Made by a program: the position numbers and the translations under genes. The notes below the pieces were generated by a model. The model ran no database searches and was not told the origin of the DNA. It saw only the letters and a list, made by a program, of their open reading frames with translations. A stretch of DNA of 64,000 bases from Hyphodiscus hymeniophilus (Eukaryota > Ascomycota > Leotiomycetes > Helotiales > Hyphodiscaceae), in the NCBI GenBank assembly GCA_016508695.1, contig VNKQ01000009.1, positions 682,001 through 746,000 on the forward strand, given 5' to 3'. Below, one piece after another: positions 35,109 to 46,013 of the stretch. The stretch's first letter is position 1. Every line of letters starts with the position of its first letter.

Positions 35109-36592
35109 CTACTCGGCGACCCAGACCGCCGCCATACCCATCCCAGTCCCAACGCACATACTCGTAACGCCCACCTTCTCTCCCCTCCTCTTCAACTCGT
35201 ACAGCAGCGTACTGACCTGTCTCGCACCCGTGCAACCTAGCGGGTGACCGAACGCAATAGCGCCTCCCTTGGGATTGATCTTGGCCATGTCTAGACCCAA
35301 CTCATTCGAGCACCAAACGCACTGCGACGCGAACGCCTCGTTGATCTCGAAGATATCGACATCGTCCTTGTTGATCCCCGCCTTCTCGAACACCTTGGGG
35401 ATAGCAGCCCAGGGCCCGATGCCCATGAGCAGCGGCGCGACGCCAGCCACGGACGCTGTAACGTACTTTCCGAGGATGGTCTGCCCGAGACGCTCGGCGG
35501 TAGAGCGCTTCATGAGAAGCACGGCCGCGGCGCCGTCGGAGATCTGAGAGGCGTTACCGGCGTGGATCGAACCATCCTTGGCGAAAGCCGGCTTGATCTT
35601 CGCCAGGCTTTCGGCGGTGATTCCAGGCCGAACACCATCGTCTTTGGAGACCGTGATCTCCTCCGTCTCGCCGCTCTTGGGGTTTTCCCACTTGACAGTC
35701 AGAGGGGCGATTTCCTCATCAAAGAGACCCGCCTCTTGTGCTTTCAAGGCTTTCTGGTAGGAGGACGCAGCGAATGCGTCCTGTACTGTACGTGGAATGT
35801 TGCGGTCTTTGGCCATTTGCTCGGAGAGGAGTCCCATGGGGACCTTGCAGTTCTTGGACTCGGGATGGGACTCGAGGAGTTCGGAGAATTCGGTTACTGC
35901 TCCTGGTCTATTCCAAAAGTAAGTAAAAGTTCTCTATCATTTTCAACCGGGGGGTTCGGGGGACGGGGAGAAGAGAAGACGGTAGACATACCCGTATTGC
36001 AAACTCATACTCTCCACACCTGCACCAACACCAACCTCGATCATACCCCCCTTGATCGCATTCGCAATGTCAACACAAGCCTGCAGCCCACTGCTGCACT
36101 GCCTATTCAGCGACTTGACCGCCGCAGACACGGGGAAGCCCGCTGCGAGTGCTGCCGCCCTGAACTCCGTCGCGCCGCCACCAGGAGGCAGGACGGAGCC
36201 CACCGCGATATCCTCAACCAACGCAGGATCGATCTTGGAGCGCTCGATGAGGGATTTGAAGGCTCCGACTAAGAGGTCTGCCGCGGCTGTATCTTTAAAT
36301 CCGCCACGGCCGCCTTTGGTGAAGGCCGTTCGGAGACATGCCGTTACGACGATCTGAGAAGGCGTTAGACCAAGGGCAATGAAAGGAACGGGAGGAGAAG
36401 GCCACGTACGTCGTCTGGGTTCTTCTGCAGTAGAGCTGCACGTCCACTGTCGCCCTCGGTAGGGGCAATGCTGCTCTTTGAGCCAGCGAGGTGGTTGGAG
36501 ACCTGTCCAAGACGTTTTTGGGCTGTTGTTTGTCAGCCTTGCATTCCCGAGGAGTTCCACACCATCAACATGATGTACGAACCTGCAGACAT
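35109..36592 (-). CDS. POT1: Peroxisomal 3-ketoacyl-CoA thiolase
   Basis: Four exons (36592-36583, 36522-36410, 36353-35992, 35907-35109) with introns of 60, 56 and 84 bp give 427 aa. The first exon codes only three full residues. Exon 2 supplies a PTS2 peroxisomal signal, RLGQVSNHL at residues 7-15, matching (R/K)(L/V/I)x5(H/Q)(L/A). Thiolase landmarks are the nucleophile loop LNRQCSSGLQA (Cys127), the INEAFA loop, GGAIAFGHPLGCTGAR and the C-terminal CVGTGMGMA loop with the second catalytic cysteine. The enzyme performs the last step of peroxisomal beta-oxidation, splitting 3-ketoacyl-CoA into acetyl-CoA and a shortened acyl-CoA. Length matches yeast Pot1/Fox3 (about 417 aa). A CCTCGG site on the minus strand lies about 150 bp upstream. 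The adjacent upstream gene is glycerol kinase. Confidence 0.93.
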
Positions 36593-37185
36593 GATGGCTG
36601 ATTCTTAAAGGATTTATAACACGAGTAAAAAGGGGAGTGAATGTGAAGAAGGCAGTAGGATTGAGGAATAAGAAATACGTTGCGAGTGAAGCACTCAAAT
36701 CGAGATGGTTATCCTCCATACCCCAGTCAATCCATGAATGCCGAGGCATGCGCAGGGAGGCCATGATTGGCTGGCAAGTCTGGAAACGGCCATGTTCACA
36801 TGCTTCCGGGGAAGGCAAAAGATCCTGCGTCACAAGACGAAGGAAAAGTAATCCTGCAATTTGAACACGGTCAACCACAGTGAATATGGGTTGTTTACAT
36901 GTGAAGCTGTATCGGTAAACCAATGTCACACGTCGTTGTAAAGTAATCAAAACAGTCGTCTATGTATCTCCGACTCGGTGCAGCCCTGCCGGCCGGTTGA
37001 TGAAAGTCATTAGATGTTATGCCCTCGTGGTATTCATTCCTTGACATTAGAAAGAACTACATCCCATCTATAATCGTAGTTGAGAATATGCAACACGCAT
37101 CTAAAATCACAGTTAGGTATCAATTTTCATACCGCAAACGCTCAAATCGCATCAGCCGTAAACTCCCTTTGCCTGGCATAGCAAC
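36593..37185 (-). promoter_or_regulatory. Thiolase promoter with CCTCGG motif
   Basis: This spacer lies between the thiolase ATG and the glycerol-kinase stop. On the coding strand CCTCGG is read at 36746-36741. This is the core bound by the fatty-acid regulators FarA/FarB in Aspergillus (established knowledge). One hexamer alone is weak evidence. Confidence 0.35.
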
Positions 37186-39009
37186 TCAATCCTTCTTCTC
37201 CGCAATTTCCTCGTCATCTTCTTCGCTCTCCTTCACCCAGCCTTTACTCATTTCAACAGCATGTGACCAGTGCACAAACATAGCATCGCTCTTTTTCTTC
37301 GTTATCTGAGGCATGAAGATCGTCCTGTCTTTCTTATTGATCTCTTTCAACTCATCGAATTCTTTCCAGATATCGACGGCGAAGCCAGCAGCGATCGCCG
37401 CTCCAAGGGCTGTGGTTTCTCTCATAATGGGTCGTTCAATAGGGATTCCGAGGATGTCCGCCTGGGTTTGCATGGTCAGGTCGGAGTTGGACATGCCCCC
37501 GTCAACTGCGAGACCTCCCAATTTGTGCCCCGAATCTTTCTCCATAGCGTCCAAAATAGCTTTTGTTTGGTAACATGTTGCTTCGAGGGTGGCTCGTGCG
37601 ATATGACCTCGTTGAGTATGTTGTGTGATACCGACTACGCTGGTTAGAGACATTCCAAATATATGATATTCAAACTTACACAGCGTTCCCTTGGCATCAT
37701 CAATCCAATAAGGTGCGAATAGTCCACTGAAAGCAGTAACAAAAACAACTCCACCATTGTCAGGAACCGACTCTGCCAGCTCCGTAATTTTACTCGAGTG
37801 CTTAATGAAACCCAAATTGTTCATTAGAAACTTGACGCCGGATCCAGCAACAGCAATGCTTCCTTCCAGAGCATAAATCGGTCTGCCTCCACCAAAGTCG
37901 TACGCAACTGTAGCAAGAAGGCCGTGTTTTGATATAACCGGCTTATCACCAACATTATAAAGCAAGAAACATCCCGTTCCGTATGTGTTCTTTGCTTCTC
38001 CGGGATTAAATCCACATTGGCCAACTAAAGCAGATGACTGATCACCCAGGCACCCGGTTATCTTGAGGCCTTTCAAAGAACCATATGCCAAAGCACCAAA
38101 TGCATCTTTATCCGAGGAGGGGACGATTTTAGGGAGAGTGATGTTCTTCTGGTCGAGTTTGAAGAAGTCGAGAAGCTTGTCGTCGTATTTAAGAGTATGA
38201 ATATTCATAAACATTGTCCGTGAAGCATTGGTGGTATCTGTGACATGAATACCGCCCTCCTTTCCACCATTCAACTTGTATATTAACCATGTATCCACTG
38301 TGCCAAAAGATAACCGACCCTCGTCGTAGGCTTTCTTAACAGCCTCGACATTGCGGTACATCCACAGAAATTTCACACTCGAAGGGTAGGTTGACAATGG
38401 CAAACCGCATAGTTGCAGTAAGTCGTCTGCGCCCTCTCGAGCCTTCAGCTCATGAACAATCGAGGTCGTTCGAGTATCCGGCCAGACAATGGCGTTATAT
38501 AGAGGTTCACCGGTATTTGTGTCCCAGCAGAGGGTAGTCTCTCTCTGATTCGTGATCCCAATCGCTTTGATCTGGTCTTTCGTGTGACCCTGCTCAATAA
38601 ACTCGGCGGTAGCTTTCTCCATACACTGGTCGACAGAATTAATGAGTTCGACTGGGTCATGTTCATGCCAACTGCAATCCATGAGCGTCTGACCTCGGGA
38701 TTTGGTATTGCGAACTCACCCGGACTGCGGATAGATGTTCTCGAATTCTATCTGATGGCTCGCGACTGGCGTGCCCTCGCCATCGAAAATCAAAAAGCGT
38801 GAGGAGGTGGTACCGCAGTCTATGCTGCCAATAAACCAATGGTCTTTCTTCTCTGATTCGGTCTCGTGGATGCCTCGGGGCAGATGCTCCTCGTGGGAAA
38901 TTGTTGACGGGGAGGCGTTCTCAAGATGTTTCGATTCGGGGGATTCAGCGGTAGTTTTCAAAACGTTCAGGTTGCCACTTGACGGTATGCGTATTGGCAT
39001 GGAATCCAT
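37186..39009 (-). CDS. GUT1: Glycerol kinase
   Basis: Three exons (39009-38720, 38671-37680, 37634-37186) with introns of 48 and 45 bp give 576 aa. After a 60-residue Ser/Glu-rich N-terminal extension the FGGY kinase fold starts at HWFIGSIDCGTTSSRFLIFD (phosphate loop). It continues with SGWHEHDP, GITNQRETT, YNAIVWPDTRT, GTVDTWLIYKL and TDTTNASRTMFMNI, then LGDQSSALVGQ, NTYGTGCFLL, GGGRPIYALEGSIAVAG, FGITQHTQRGHI and the FGGY signature region GGLAVDGGMSNSDL. It phosphorylates glycerol to glycerol-3-phosphate with ATP. The second intron is 45 nt with no in-frame stop, so it can be read through; splicing restores the conserved GTLFGITQHT. The first in-frame ATG near the domain was chosen; an upstream in-frame ATG would add about 50 residues. 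Confidence 0.93.
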
Positions 39010-40451
39010 TGTGTGTGGTAGTGTTGTTGTGTAAAGACTGCAATGTCTTTTCTGGCAGCACGGATAATTGGGTAGTGGTGAAAGAAAGGAGGTTTTGGGC
39101 GGGTGGCTCCTTCGAGAGAGAAGGCAGGTGACCCCACCCAGGAGTGGCATGCGTGCGCATACAGTTGCAGTAGAGTAAAGTACCCCTCCTAGCCCTCCTA
39201 CCTTCGATATGACGAGCAAGGACCGAGGACGGAAGGGGAGGAGGGAGAGGGAAGGAGGGGCATCTCTGTACACCTCCAACGGAAGTGATCAGCCGGGTGA
39301 CAGCAATCAATTGGCAGAGAAAACGGTCGTCGAGTGAGTATTGGGAGGGGAAGGAGGGGCTGCGGGGCGTCTGTGGCTGAGCAGAGCATGCATTGGGTAA
39401 TTCCTCGACCCAGCAAACGTAAGTGGTGCGGGGGAGATTGTCGATCAAGAAAGGGGGGAAGATCTTCTGTTTATCTCATCATTCCAAGAGTTCAACGGTT
39501 GAGCGCTTGTCAACAGGAGTAGACGCTTGAACCGAATGAAATACTGCCGCCGATTGACGCTCTTCTCTCTTCTTTCTTGTGTCATTTTTCTCTCTCCTCT
39601 CTCCTCATAGATGCAAGATATCTATCTTCTGGCATCAATCTCTTCGTGCGGAAAGCCCCCCCTCTAGATCTAGAGTCGGGAAAATGGTGCTTCGGAAAAC
39701 CTGCCCAAACTACCCAGAAAGCTTCAGCTTCTCGGGCGCATCCCCACCTAGATTGTCCTATGCCGTCCCAATTATTCAAGGCTATTGCCGTCCGGTGGTC
39801 ATTCACTTCCCTCATTGGAGTTTTCTGCATCTACTTTTCCAAATTTCAAATTTCAAATTTCAATAGCTCATTCATATATAGGAGAAAATAGTCCAGGCTC
39901 TCGTGACCGATCCTTTCATCAGAGACTCAGGGTTTGTGCTTGTCTACCTACTATTCTAGGTATCTTTAATTCCTTCATCTCTAGCCTACCCAGCTTAGCC
40001 AGCCTACCTAAGCCCGAACCCCCTATTAATAAGCAAGCATTGAGTACAAACGCCAGCGTGTTCGTGTTCAACCACTTGTCGGGAACGAAAACTTTCTATT
40101 AGATAAATGTCACTGCAAGCTGCCAGCTTCCATTGACGCAGACACAATCAAATCAGTCTCGCTGCTTTTCTCGTTGACCATTCTCACCAACCAGGATGTA
40201 CGCTCTGGGTGGGAGTCACTAGTTTGTGAGATCGAGTCAAAATATCAATTGGATTAAAAGGTCTCTAAAGACTGGCGCGCTGAAACGATGTGGCACTTCC
40301 GGAACCCGTGAGGAATCTTGTATTCTAAGGGGCTGAGCTCTTGAAGTGAAGCTACAACAAATGTTGTTGAAGTCGTCTGGTTTGTCCCACAATTCTCTCC
40401 ATGAACAACTTCTACAGTCGTTCTTTAGCTCGCCCGTGCAACTTTTCTCCT
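39010..40451. other. Intergenic region with glycerol-kinase promoter
   Basis: On the minus strand CCTCGG is read at 39228-39223, about 215 bp before the GUT1 ATG. CCCCAC at 39132-39137 reads GTGGGG on that strand and fits the CreA consensus SYGGRG. Beyond about 39.5 kb there are pyrimidine-rich tracts and small ORFs without support. Confidence 0.35.
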
Positions 40452-41420
40452 CTACCGCATTCGCAACTTCTTTGTCCTCCTCGTTTTCGGCGACGCAGTA
40501 TTGGGTGGTGTCAGATCGCTGATCGAAGTCGACTGCTCCTTCTTGGCGCCCGGCAACAGCTGTGTGGGTGATGGACAATGCTCCTCACGGTACTTGACTC
40601 GGAAGTAAGATGATCTTTCCAGAAACCTGTCGAGGGGTGATGGCGGAGTGTCATCGTGGAAGCCATAGGTGTGATTCGTATCAGGAAACCTCACTGGACT
40701 TTCTCTCAGGTCGATGGGCTCCGTTTCAAGCAGTCTTTGCTTGCGGGGTTTATGTGCATTGGGTTTATCGTCTGGGATGGGCGTCATGTTGGCCGGAGTC
40801 CAGTTCCGTTCGTTATATTGGTAGTGATTGTTCGGGACAGGTCTGTTGTCTGGGATGGGCGTTACATTTGCTGGAGTCCAGTTCCATTCGTTGTACCGAT
40901 GGTGCTTGTTCGGAACAGGTATGCCGTGTGGTGCTTCAGGTAAGTCGTCTGGATTCCAGACGGGTCCATCGTGTTGCTTGTATGTGTTAGTCGATCTGCC
41001 GTCTTGCGTCGTTATCCTATCGAAACCGAGACTCCGTCGATGCGCGTTGAATCTGTCGCTCTCTGGCTGCGGATAACGGTGCTGGTCTTGCTTAACTGCT
41101 TGCTGTTCCCTCGCATCGTGTCTCTCAAAATAGTACTGATGTACCTCGCCATGACCCTTAACTGGATTTGGCTCAGGAGACCACGAGCGATAGACGAGAC
41201 CATCAATCTCCGGGTACTCGATGCGCAGATACGGGTAATCTGGGCCATAGGGACTTCTCTTGTGAGTCTTTTGGACAAGCTTCGATGCGTCAAGGAGGCC
41301 GTTCAAACAAGTGAAAGGATCTTCCGTGCTCGGAGTGTTATCAAAGACGCTCCGCGCCTCATATGTGCTCTCTGCTTCAAGTTGATTCATGATGAAACCT
41401 AACGCCATCACTGAGGCCAT
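40452..41420 (-). CDS. Orphan protein with 26-residue tandem repeat
   Basis: A single-exon ORF of 322 aa. No signal peptide, membrane span or known domain is seen. The sequence is rich in Pro, Asn, Arg, His and Tyr and is probably largely disordered. Two adjacent 26-residue units (residues 168-193 and 194-219) share 19 identical positions and are built around the motif YNE.NWTPAN.TPIPD. The C-terminus is basic (KTRRTKKLRMR) and could act as a nuclear signal. The N-terminus (MASVMALGFIMNQLEAEST) begins cleanly, but an upstream exon cannot be excluded. The gene lies isolated between long spacers, and I know of no homologue. It may be lineage-specific; a spurious ORF is the alternative, though 322 codons without a stop plus a protein-level repeat argue for a real gene. 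Confidence 0.5.
   Translation of the reverse strand: MASVMALGFIMNQLEAESTYEARSVFDNTPSTEDPFTCLNGLLDASKLVQKTHKRSPYGPDYPYLRIEYPEIDGLVYRSWSPEPNPVKGHGEVHQYYFERHDAREQQAVKQDQHRYPQPESDRFNAHRRSLGFDRITTQDGRSTNTYKQHDGPVWNPDDLPEAPHGIPVPNKHHRYNEWNWTPANVTPIPDNRPVPNNHYQYNERNWTPANMTPIPDDKPNAHKPRKQRLLETEPIDLRESPVRFPDTNHTYGFHDDTPPSPLDRFLERSSYFRVKYREEHCPSPTQLLPGAKKEQSTSISDLTPPNTASPKTRRTKKLRMR
40764..40919 (-). repeat. Two 78-bp tandem coding repeats
   Basis: The units 40919-40842 and 40841-40764 encode consecutive 26-residue copies within the orphan gene. Copies have diverged at 7 of 26 residues but stay in frame. Confidence 0.8.
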
Positions 41421-43204
41421 ATCTGGAACTTGTCAATGACTGCTTGAATACATTACCACGTGCTCGAGTTGGGACGGACTTGGTTTTCTGCGGCGAGATC
41501 CCGTGTCTAGATACTCCTGGCAAAGATATCGTCAACGAGTAATAGTGGAGTCCGAATGTTGGATTGACGTTGGCGAATCTGCTGAGACTCGACAACTTCA
41601 TCCAATTGTCCTCACCGTTTCGGACAATGCGTGGATGAATGGAGGAGTATCTCGAGTGGCTTTCAGAAGAGGCGAAAGAGGACGAATTGAGACGTCTCAA
41701 AACTCTTCTATGTACTTTGATTCATATATTCCGGTATCTCACAGCAAGAAGTGTGCTGCGAGTGCCGATCATCGAGTTGCTGCTTGAACTTTACTGTACG
41801 TTGTGGAAATTGGTGGATGATGGTACTTTGAGACTAAATCGAGTCCCCTCTGTATTTCTATCGAAGCGGATGATAACAGCTATTGTGAATTTTTTCTCCG
41901 GCAGTTTGGTATTGTTGTCGTCACTTTCACAATAGCTAGGACAATACGAACCGTGGTTGAGCCCGACGAAAGGGGAATAGTTAACCCCTCGAGTTCCCAC
42001 ACACTCTCTATCGACCAATCTTCTCTCTATTTTATATTTTAGGGACCCAGGATTTGCTTTGTGGAGAAAGTCGCAAAAGCAGGTCCAAAATTGTTGTGGC
42101 AGGAGCTTTCTGGGCAGCGACGTAAAACAGAGTCGCAACATCTTAGTGACTTCACCATAGGCCTTCAATATCTTAGGTTTTTGATCCCACGTAGACAGGA
42201 GTTCTGTTGTTGGATAAAGTGTGCCCTCGCATGGACAATGAAGATCGGTGCTACAGCCAAATCTGCGAGTACTTGAGAACGTCTAGTCTTCTATTTGGTA
42301 GCGAATTAAAGGTCCCTGTGGTAACTCGAAGCAACACTTGCCCTGTTGCGTTCATAGTGAAGATATATAGAACCCCCCGTTGTACAGTAAAAGCAACAAT
42401 CACACCTCCTGACATATAAAACCGGGACCAAATTTCAACTCCCGTAATCTCAAAGTCTCCCGTTCCAGCTCAAAGACAATCATGCTGAACTCCCTCACTA
42501 TCCTACTTCCGCCCAATCGTCCCTTCCTCGCTTCCCCAGTAATACACGTCAATCTCCCAAGACGCACCCCCAGAATGGCCTTCCAAGGTCGCGAGTCTAC
42601 GTTACGGAGTCGAAAATGGTCCAAATCTGAACCTGAACTCAGGAGATTGCTGCTCGAGTTCTGGATACTATTTCGGTCGTTTTCTTGATTGGTTTCTGGG
42701 ATACATGATTCAATCTCATGATGGTGCCCTTTTCAGCGCGAGTTTCTGATGAGGGGCTTGAAACCTAAGAAGGCAGGATCCAGAAGTTGAGATGAGGTTC
42801 ATGGAAGGGAAGTCACAATGTAGGCGACGGTCACTTGTATGAGAACGATACCCTCGATCAAGAGAACGGATAGCATCTTGTTGAAATTGTATGGTAGACT
42901 TCGTCATGAAACCTTTTGAGTCGTGTTTGCAGATTCGTAGAACTTCCCGTTGTTTGGGAGGTTGTTTGGCGGAGAGGGTGGGTGGGCTGACCACCCTTTT
43001 TTTTAAAAGAAAGACGTGCTCTCGCAGTTACATTTCCGTATGTCAGAGCCACAACTTGTTGCGTTGGTTAAACCATCCCAACCGTGTCTAACTCGAACAC
43101 CAGCTTCACAGTCTGCTGTTACCGGAACCCGTATTCACATCCCCTAATCGTGATCGTTGCTTGACTGTCCATCAGGTATAGGCACATCATATCCATTCTC
43201 TATT
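41421..43204. other. Intergenic region
   Basis: A 1.8 kb spacer with only short, conflicting ORFs, the longest about 100 codons. A T8 run followed by AAAAG lies near 43.0 kb. Nothing else recognised. Confidence 0.4.
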
Positions 43205-45189
43205 TTAACCGCCCTTCCCTAAACCCAGGAGAACTAAGTTGGCGATATTCATAATCGTAATGACAAGCCATACCAAGATCGCCACCACCGCCGTAATCCA
43301 ATGGTTCCGCATCTTGACGCCAGTCGGAGAACCCTCTCCGGTGCTGGCTTCTAAAACCTCATCTACGCCCATACTATCATCCTCATTTTCGACCTCGGAC
43401 GACGGAGCTCTGACGGTCATATACTTGTTTCGACACGTGAAATAAATTAAAGGTGCAGACACAAATGGCAGGACAACGCTCAGCGCAACCTGACTGCCAT
43501 TTAGCGCCGCCGATAGACCGTCTCTCCCAACGGCACCTGCGATGATGATGCTCGGCGTGATGCTGATACTTCGAGTAACCAAACGACGCAACCAGGGTGC
43601 CAGGCTCCAGTTCAAAGCACCTTCACTCACCATCTGACCCGCAATTGTACAAACAATCCCAGCGCTGATGCCAGACAGAAGCAATGCGAGGGCGAAGATA
43701 GTACCAGCAGCCGGAGCAATGCTAGATGAGAGCAAAGAATGAATACCGAAGAGGTCAGCACCCACCGCGTTTTCAACCTTATAGAGCGAGGCGCCAGCTG
43801 TGATCAGGATTGCTGAATTGACGAATAGTGCGAATGTGAAGAGCGATATTGAGAGTTCAGCAATCGAATATTTGAAGCAGAATTTGATGGCGGGAAGGGA
43901 GGGGAAATAGGGTTGTTTCTCCGAATCTGAAGTTGCGATTGGAGGGGCAACGTTTCCGGCTGCCACATCGAATTCGTGTAACCGTGACTGCACAATTCCC
44001 GAGCCCAGATAGAGACTGTGAGGCATGACTGTAGCCCCTAGAATACCACAGGCTTGATAAAGACTGCAACCAAGTCAGCAACTGGAGAACCTGCGTGGAA
44101 GAGACAATGTACCCTTCTGACTGCACTATAGCACTCGACGGAAGATATCCCCGAAAGACTTCTCCAACAGACGTATCTTTGATCAGAGACAGCTGGATGC
44201 AGAAGCATATCACCACTCCCAAGACCAAAGCCATGACGAAAAACTCGAAAGCTCGAAGACCCTTCATCGATCCGTTAGGCCGATAGAAGAGCAAGATCAG
44301 GAGGACGTCAAGAATCGAAATAGCACATCCAGCGACTAACGGAATTTGTGGAATGAGCAGATTTATTGCAATCGCAGTTCCTATTACTTCGGCGATATCG
44401 GTAGCAATGATCTGTGATCATTAGTGAAAAGTCGAATTGTGGGAGTCTAAAAGCTTACTGCTGCCTCTGCCATGATATAAAGGAAAATGTTGAGCCACCT
44501 TGGAAGAAACTCTTTACAAGCCTCAGCCAAATTCAAACCACTAACAGTACCAAGTTTGATGCAAAGGCTTTGCAAAAAGATTGCAAAGATGTTCGACATC
44601 AACACAATGAAGAGAAGTCTGTATTGATACGATGCGCCGGCAGCAACGTCGGTAGAATAGTTCCCCGGATCGATGTAAGCAACAGAAATCTATTGGTAGC
44701 ATCAGAGGAGTTTTGAACAAACTACAGTGAAGAGTAATGAAAGGATTGGCAGAGTATGGAATCCACAATGAATTTGCAACTTACCATGAATCCAGGACCA
44801 ACAAACTTCCCGAATTTTTTCACAACCGCCAATAGTTTCCTTGAGTATTCTCTGAAAGGGCTATAATCTCCTGCGGCGTCCACACCACCCCCAGCGATAT
44901 CCATAGTCTCCCTCGGCCCTGTCACATTCGAAGCTGCCCTCGTCACCGTCCTTCCATGCCCCTCCCCTTCCCCTTCCCCCTTCACATCCTTACACACGAT
45001 ACGCTCCGTCAAATCGCCCGGGTCGTCCTCAACGATACTCGCAATGTCCTCAATCACTATCCTCCTTCGTACCCTCGAATTCGCCCGTCCATTCAGATCC
45101 TGTCTCGTCGTAAGATCAGCAGCAAGGGCGTTGGGATTCTGATTGAAGCCCGCGCCTTCAGGCTCGTCTGTTCTGGAGGGACAATTCAT
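43205..45189 (-). CDS. NRAMP-family divalent metal transporter (SMF type)
   Basis: Four exons (45189-44785, 44689-44459, 44411-44113, 44063-43205) with introns of 95, 47 and 49 bp give 597 aa. A hydrophilic cytosolic extension of about 125 residues (acidic and basic patches, a GEGEGEGHG run) precedes the transporter. The core then has about eleven membrane helices. The first carries the metal-binding DPGN motif (AYIDPGN, about residues 142-145) and the sixth the MPH motif (GATVMPHSLYLGSG, about 325-327); both are hallmarks of NRAMP. The consensus transport segment is seen in NLAEACKEFLPRWLNIFLYIMAEAA. NRAMPs import Mn2+, Fe2+ and other divalent cations with protons at the plasma membrane, Golgi/endosome or vacuole. 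Which yeast paralogue (Smf1, 2 or 3) it matches is not resolved. A Ser/Glu-rich loop links the last two helices. Confidence 0.92.
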
Positions 45190-46013
45190 TGTATCCCAAT
45201 CATCTGGACTATGTTCCAATCGTTGCAAAGAATAGAGGTTCTAGTTGTAGGAAAATCGAAGCGATCAATGAAAACGCCTAGCGGCGGGTATTTGATGGTC
45301 CGGTTGTAGATCGATGATGACAAGGATTCTTTCCGCCGACCAAGCACGAGTAGCACGAGCGAAGGAAAAGGCAGATGGAACCTTGAGAGACTGGAAGGGG
45401 AATGGCGGTATATGAAACCTGGGGAATGTGGAGTGGATACGAGGAGGAAGGTGTGGTGCTTCGCGGTTTCTCCCGTTTCGGCTGACTTCGGAGAGTCTCA
45501 CTTCATGGGCAAAATTGATTACATTCGGAAAATCTGAGGGATCACGGTTACTTATAATTTCACTTAATAGCTAGCTTATGCATACGAGAGAACACCACAG
45601 AAAAGAACACGCGTAAAACGTGCATGTGTTGATTGTCGTGACGTTCTAGTAAGCGTTTTCAAGGCTGAAGCCTACCTATGTATTCATGCAAGGCTGACGC
45701 CGTTATGTCTGGCGGCGTGCATTTCGTCTGAGCATACAGATCACGAATGGAGAACCGACACATCGCCATCATGGCATCCAAGATTATGCATGGGGTTCAA
45801 AGCTACAATAAGAAGCGTGTTTGCATTTCTTGGACGAGAAGCAATCGCATCATCAGATTCGATTCGACGATCGAGTCTATGACAACGCTCTATGCAGTAT
45901 CAAAGCGAAGCCCCTGTAATGAGGTGCAAATCTTCCACAGCCGGGAATATGAACGCCAATTCCATGCAACGCCAGCCATCATAAATTCAAAATACACGGC
46001 AGAGCCGGCAACC
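45190..46013. other. Intergenic spacer
   Basis: NRAMP promoter and 3' region of TAF4. A plus-strand frame at 45747-46154 runs into the TAF4 3' end and lacks support. Confidence 0.35.

Noticed and set aside
34778..35152. 124-codon minus-strand ORF downstream of thiolase
   Set aside because: It starts within the thiolase 3' end in another frame and continues into the 3' region; no domain and no start context.
35943..36950. 335-codon minus-strand ORF overlapping thiolase exons
   Set aside because: It reads through three thiolase introns and part of the promoter; the spliced model restores full thiolase motifs and the PTS2 signal.
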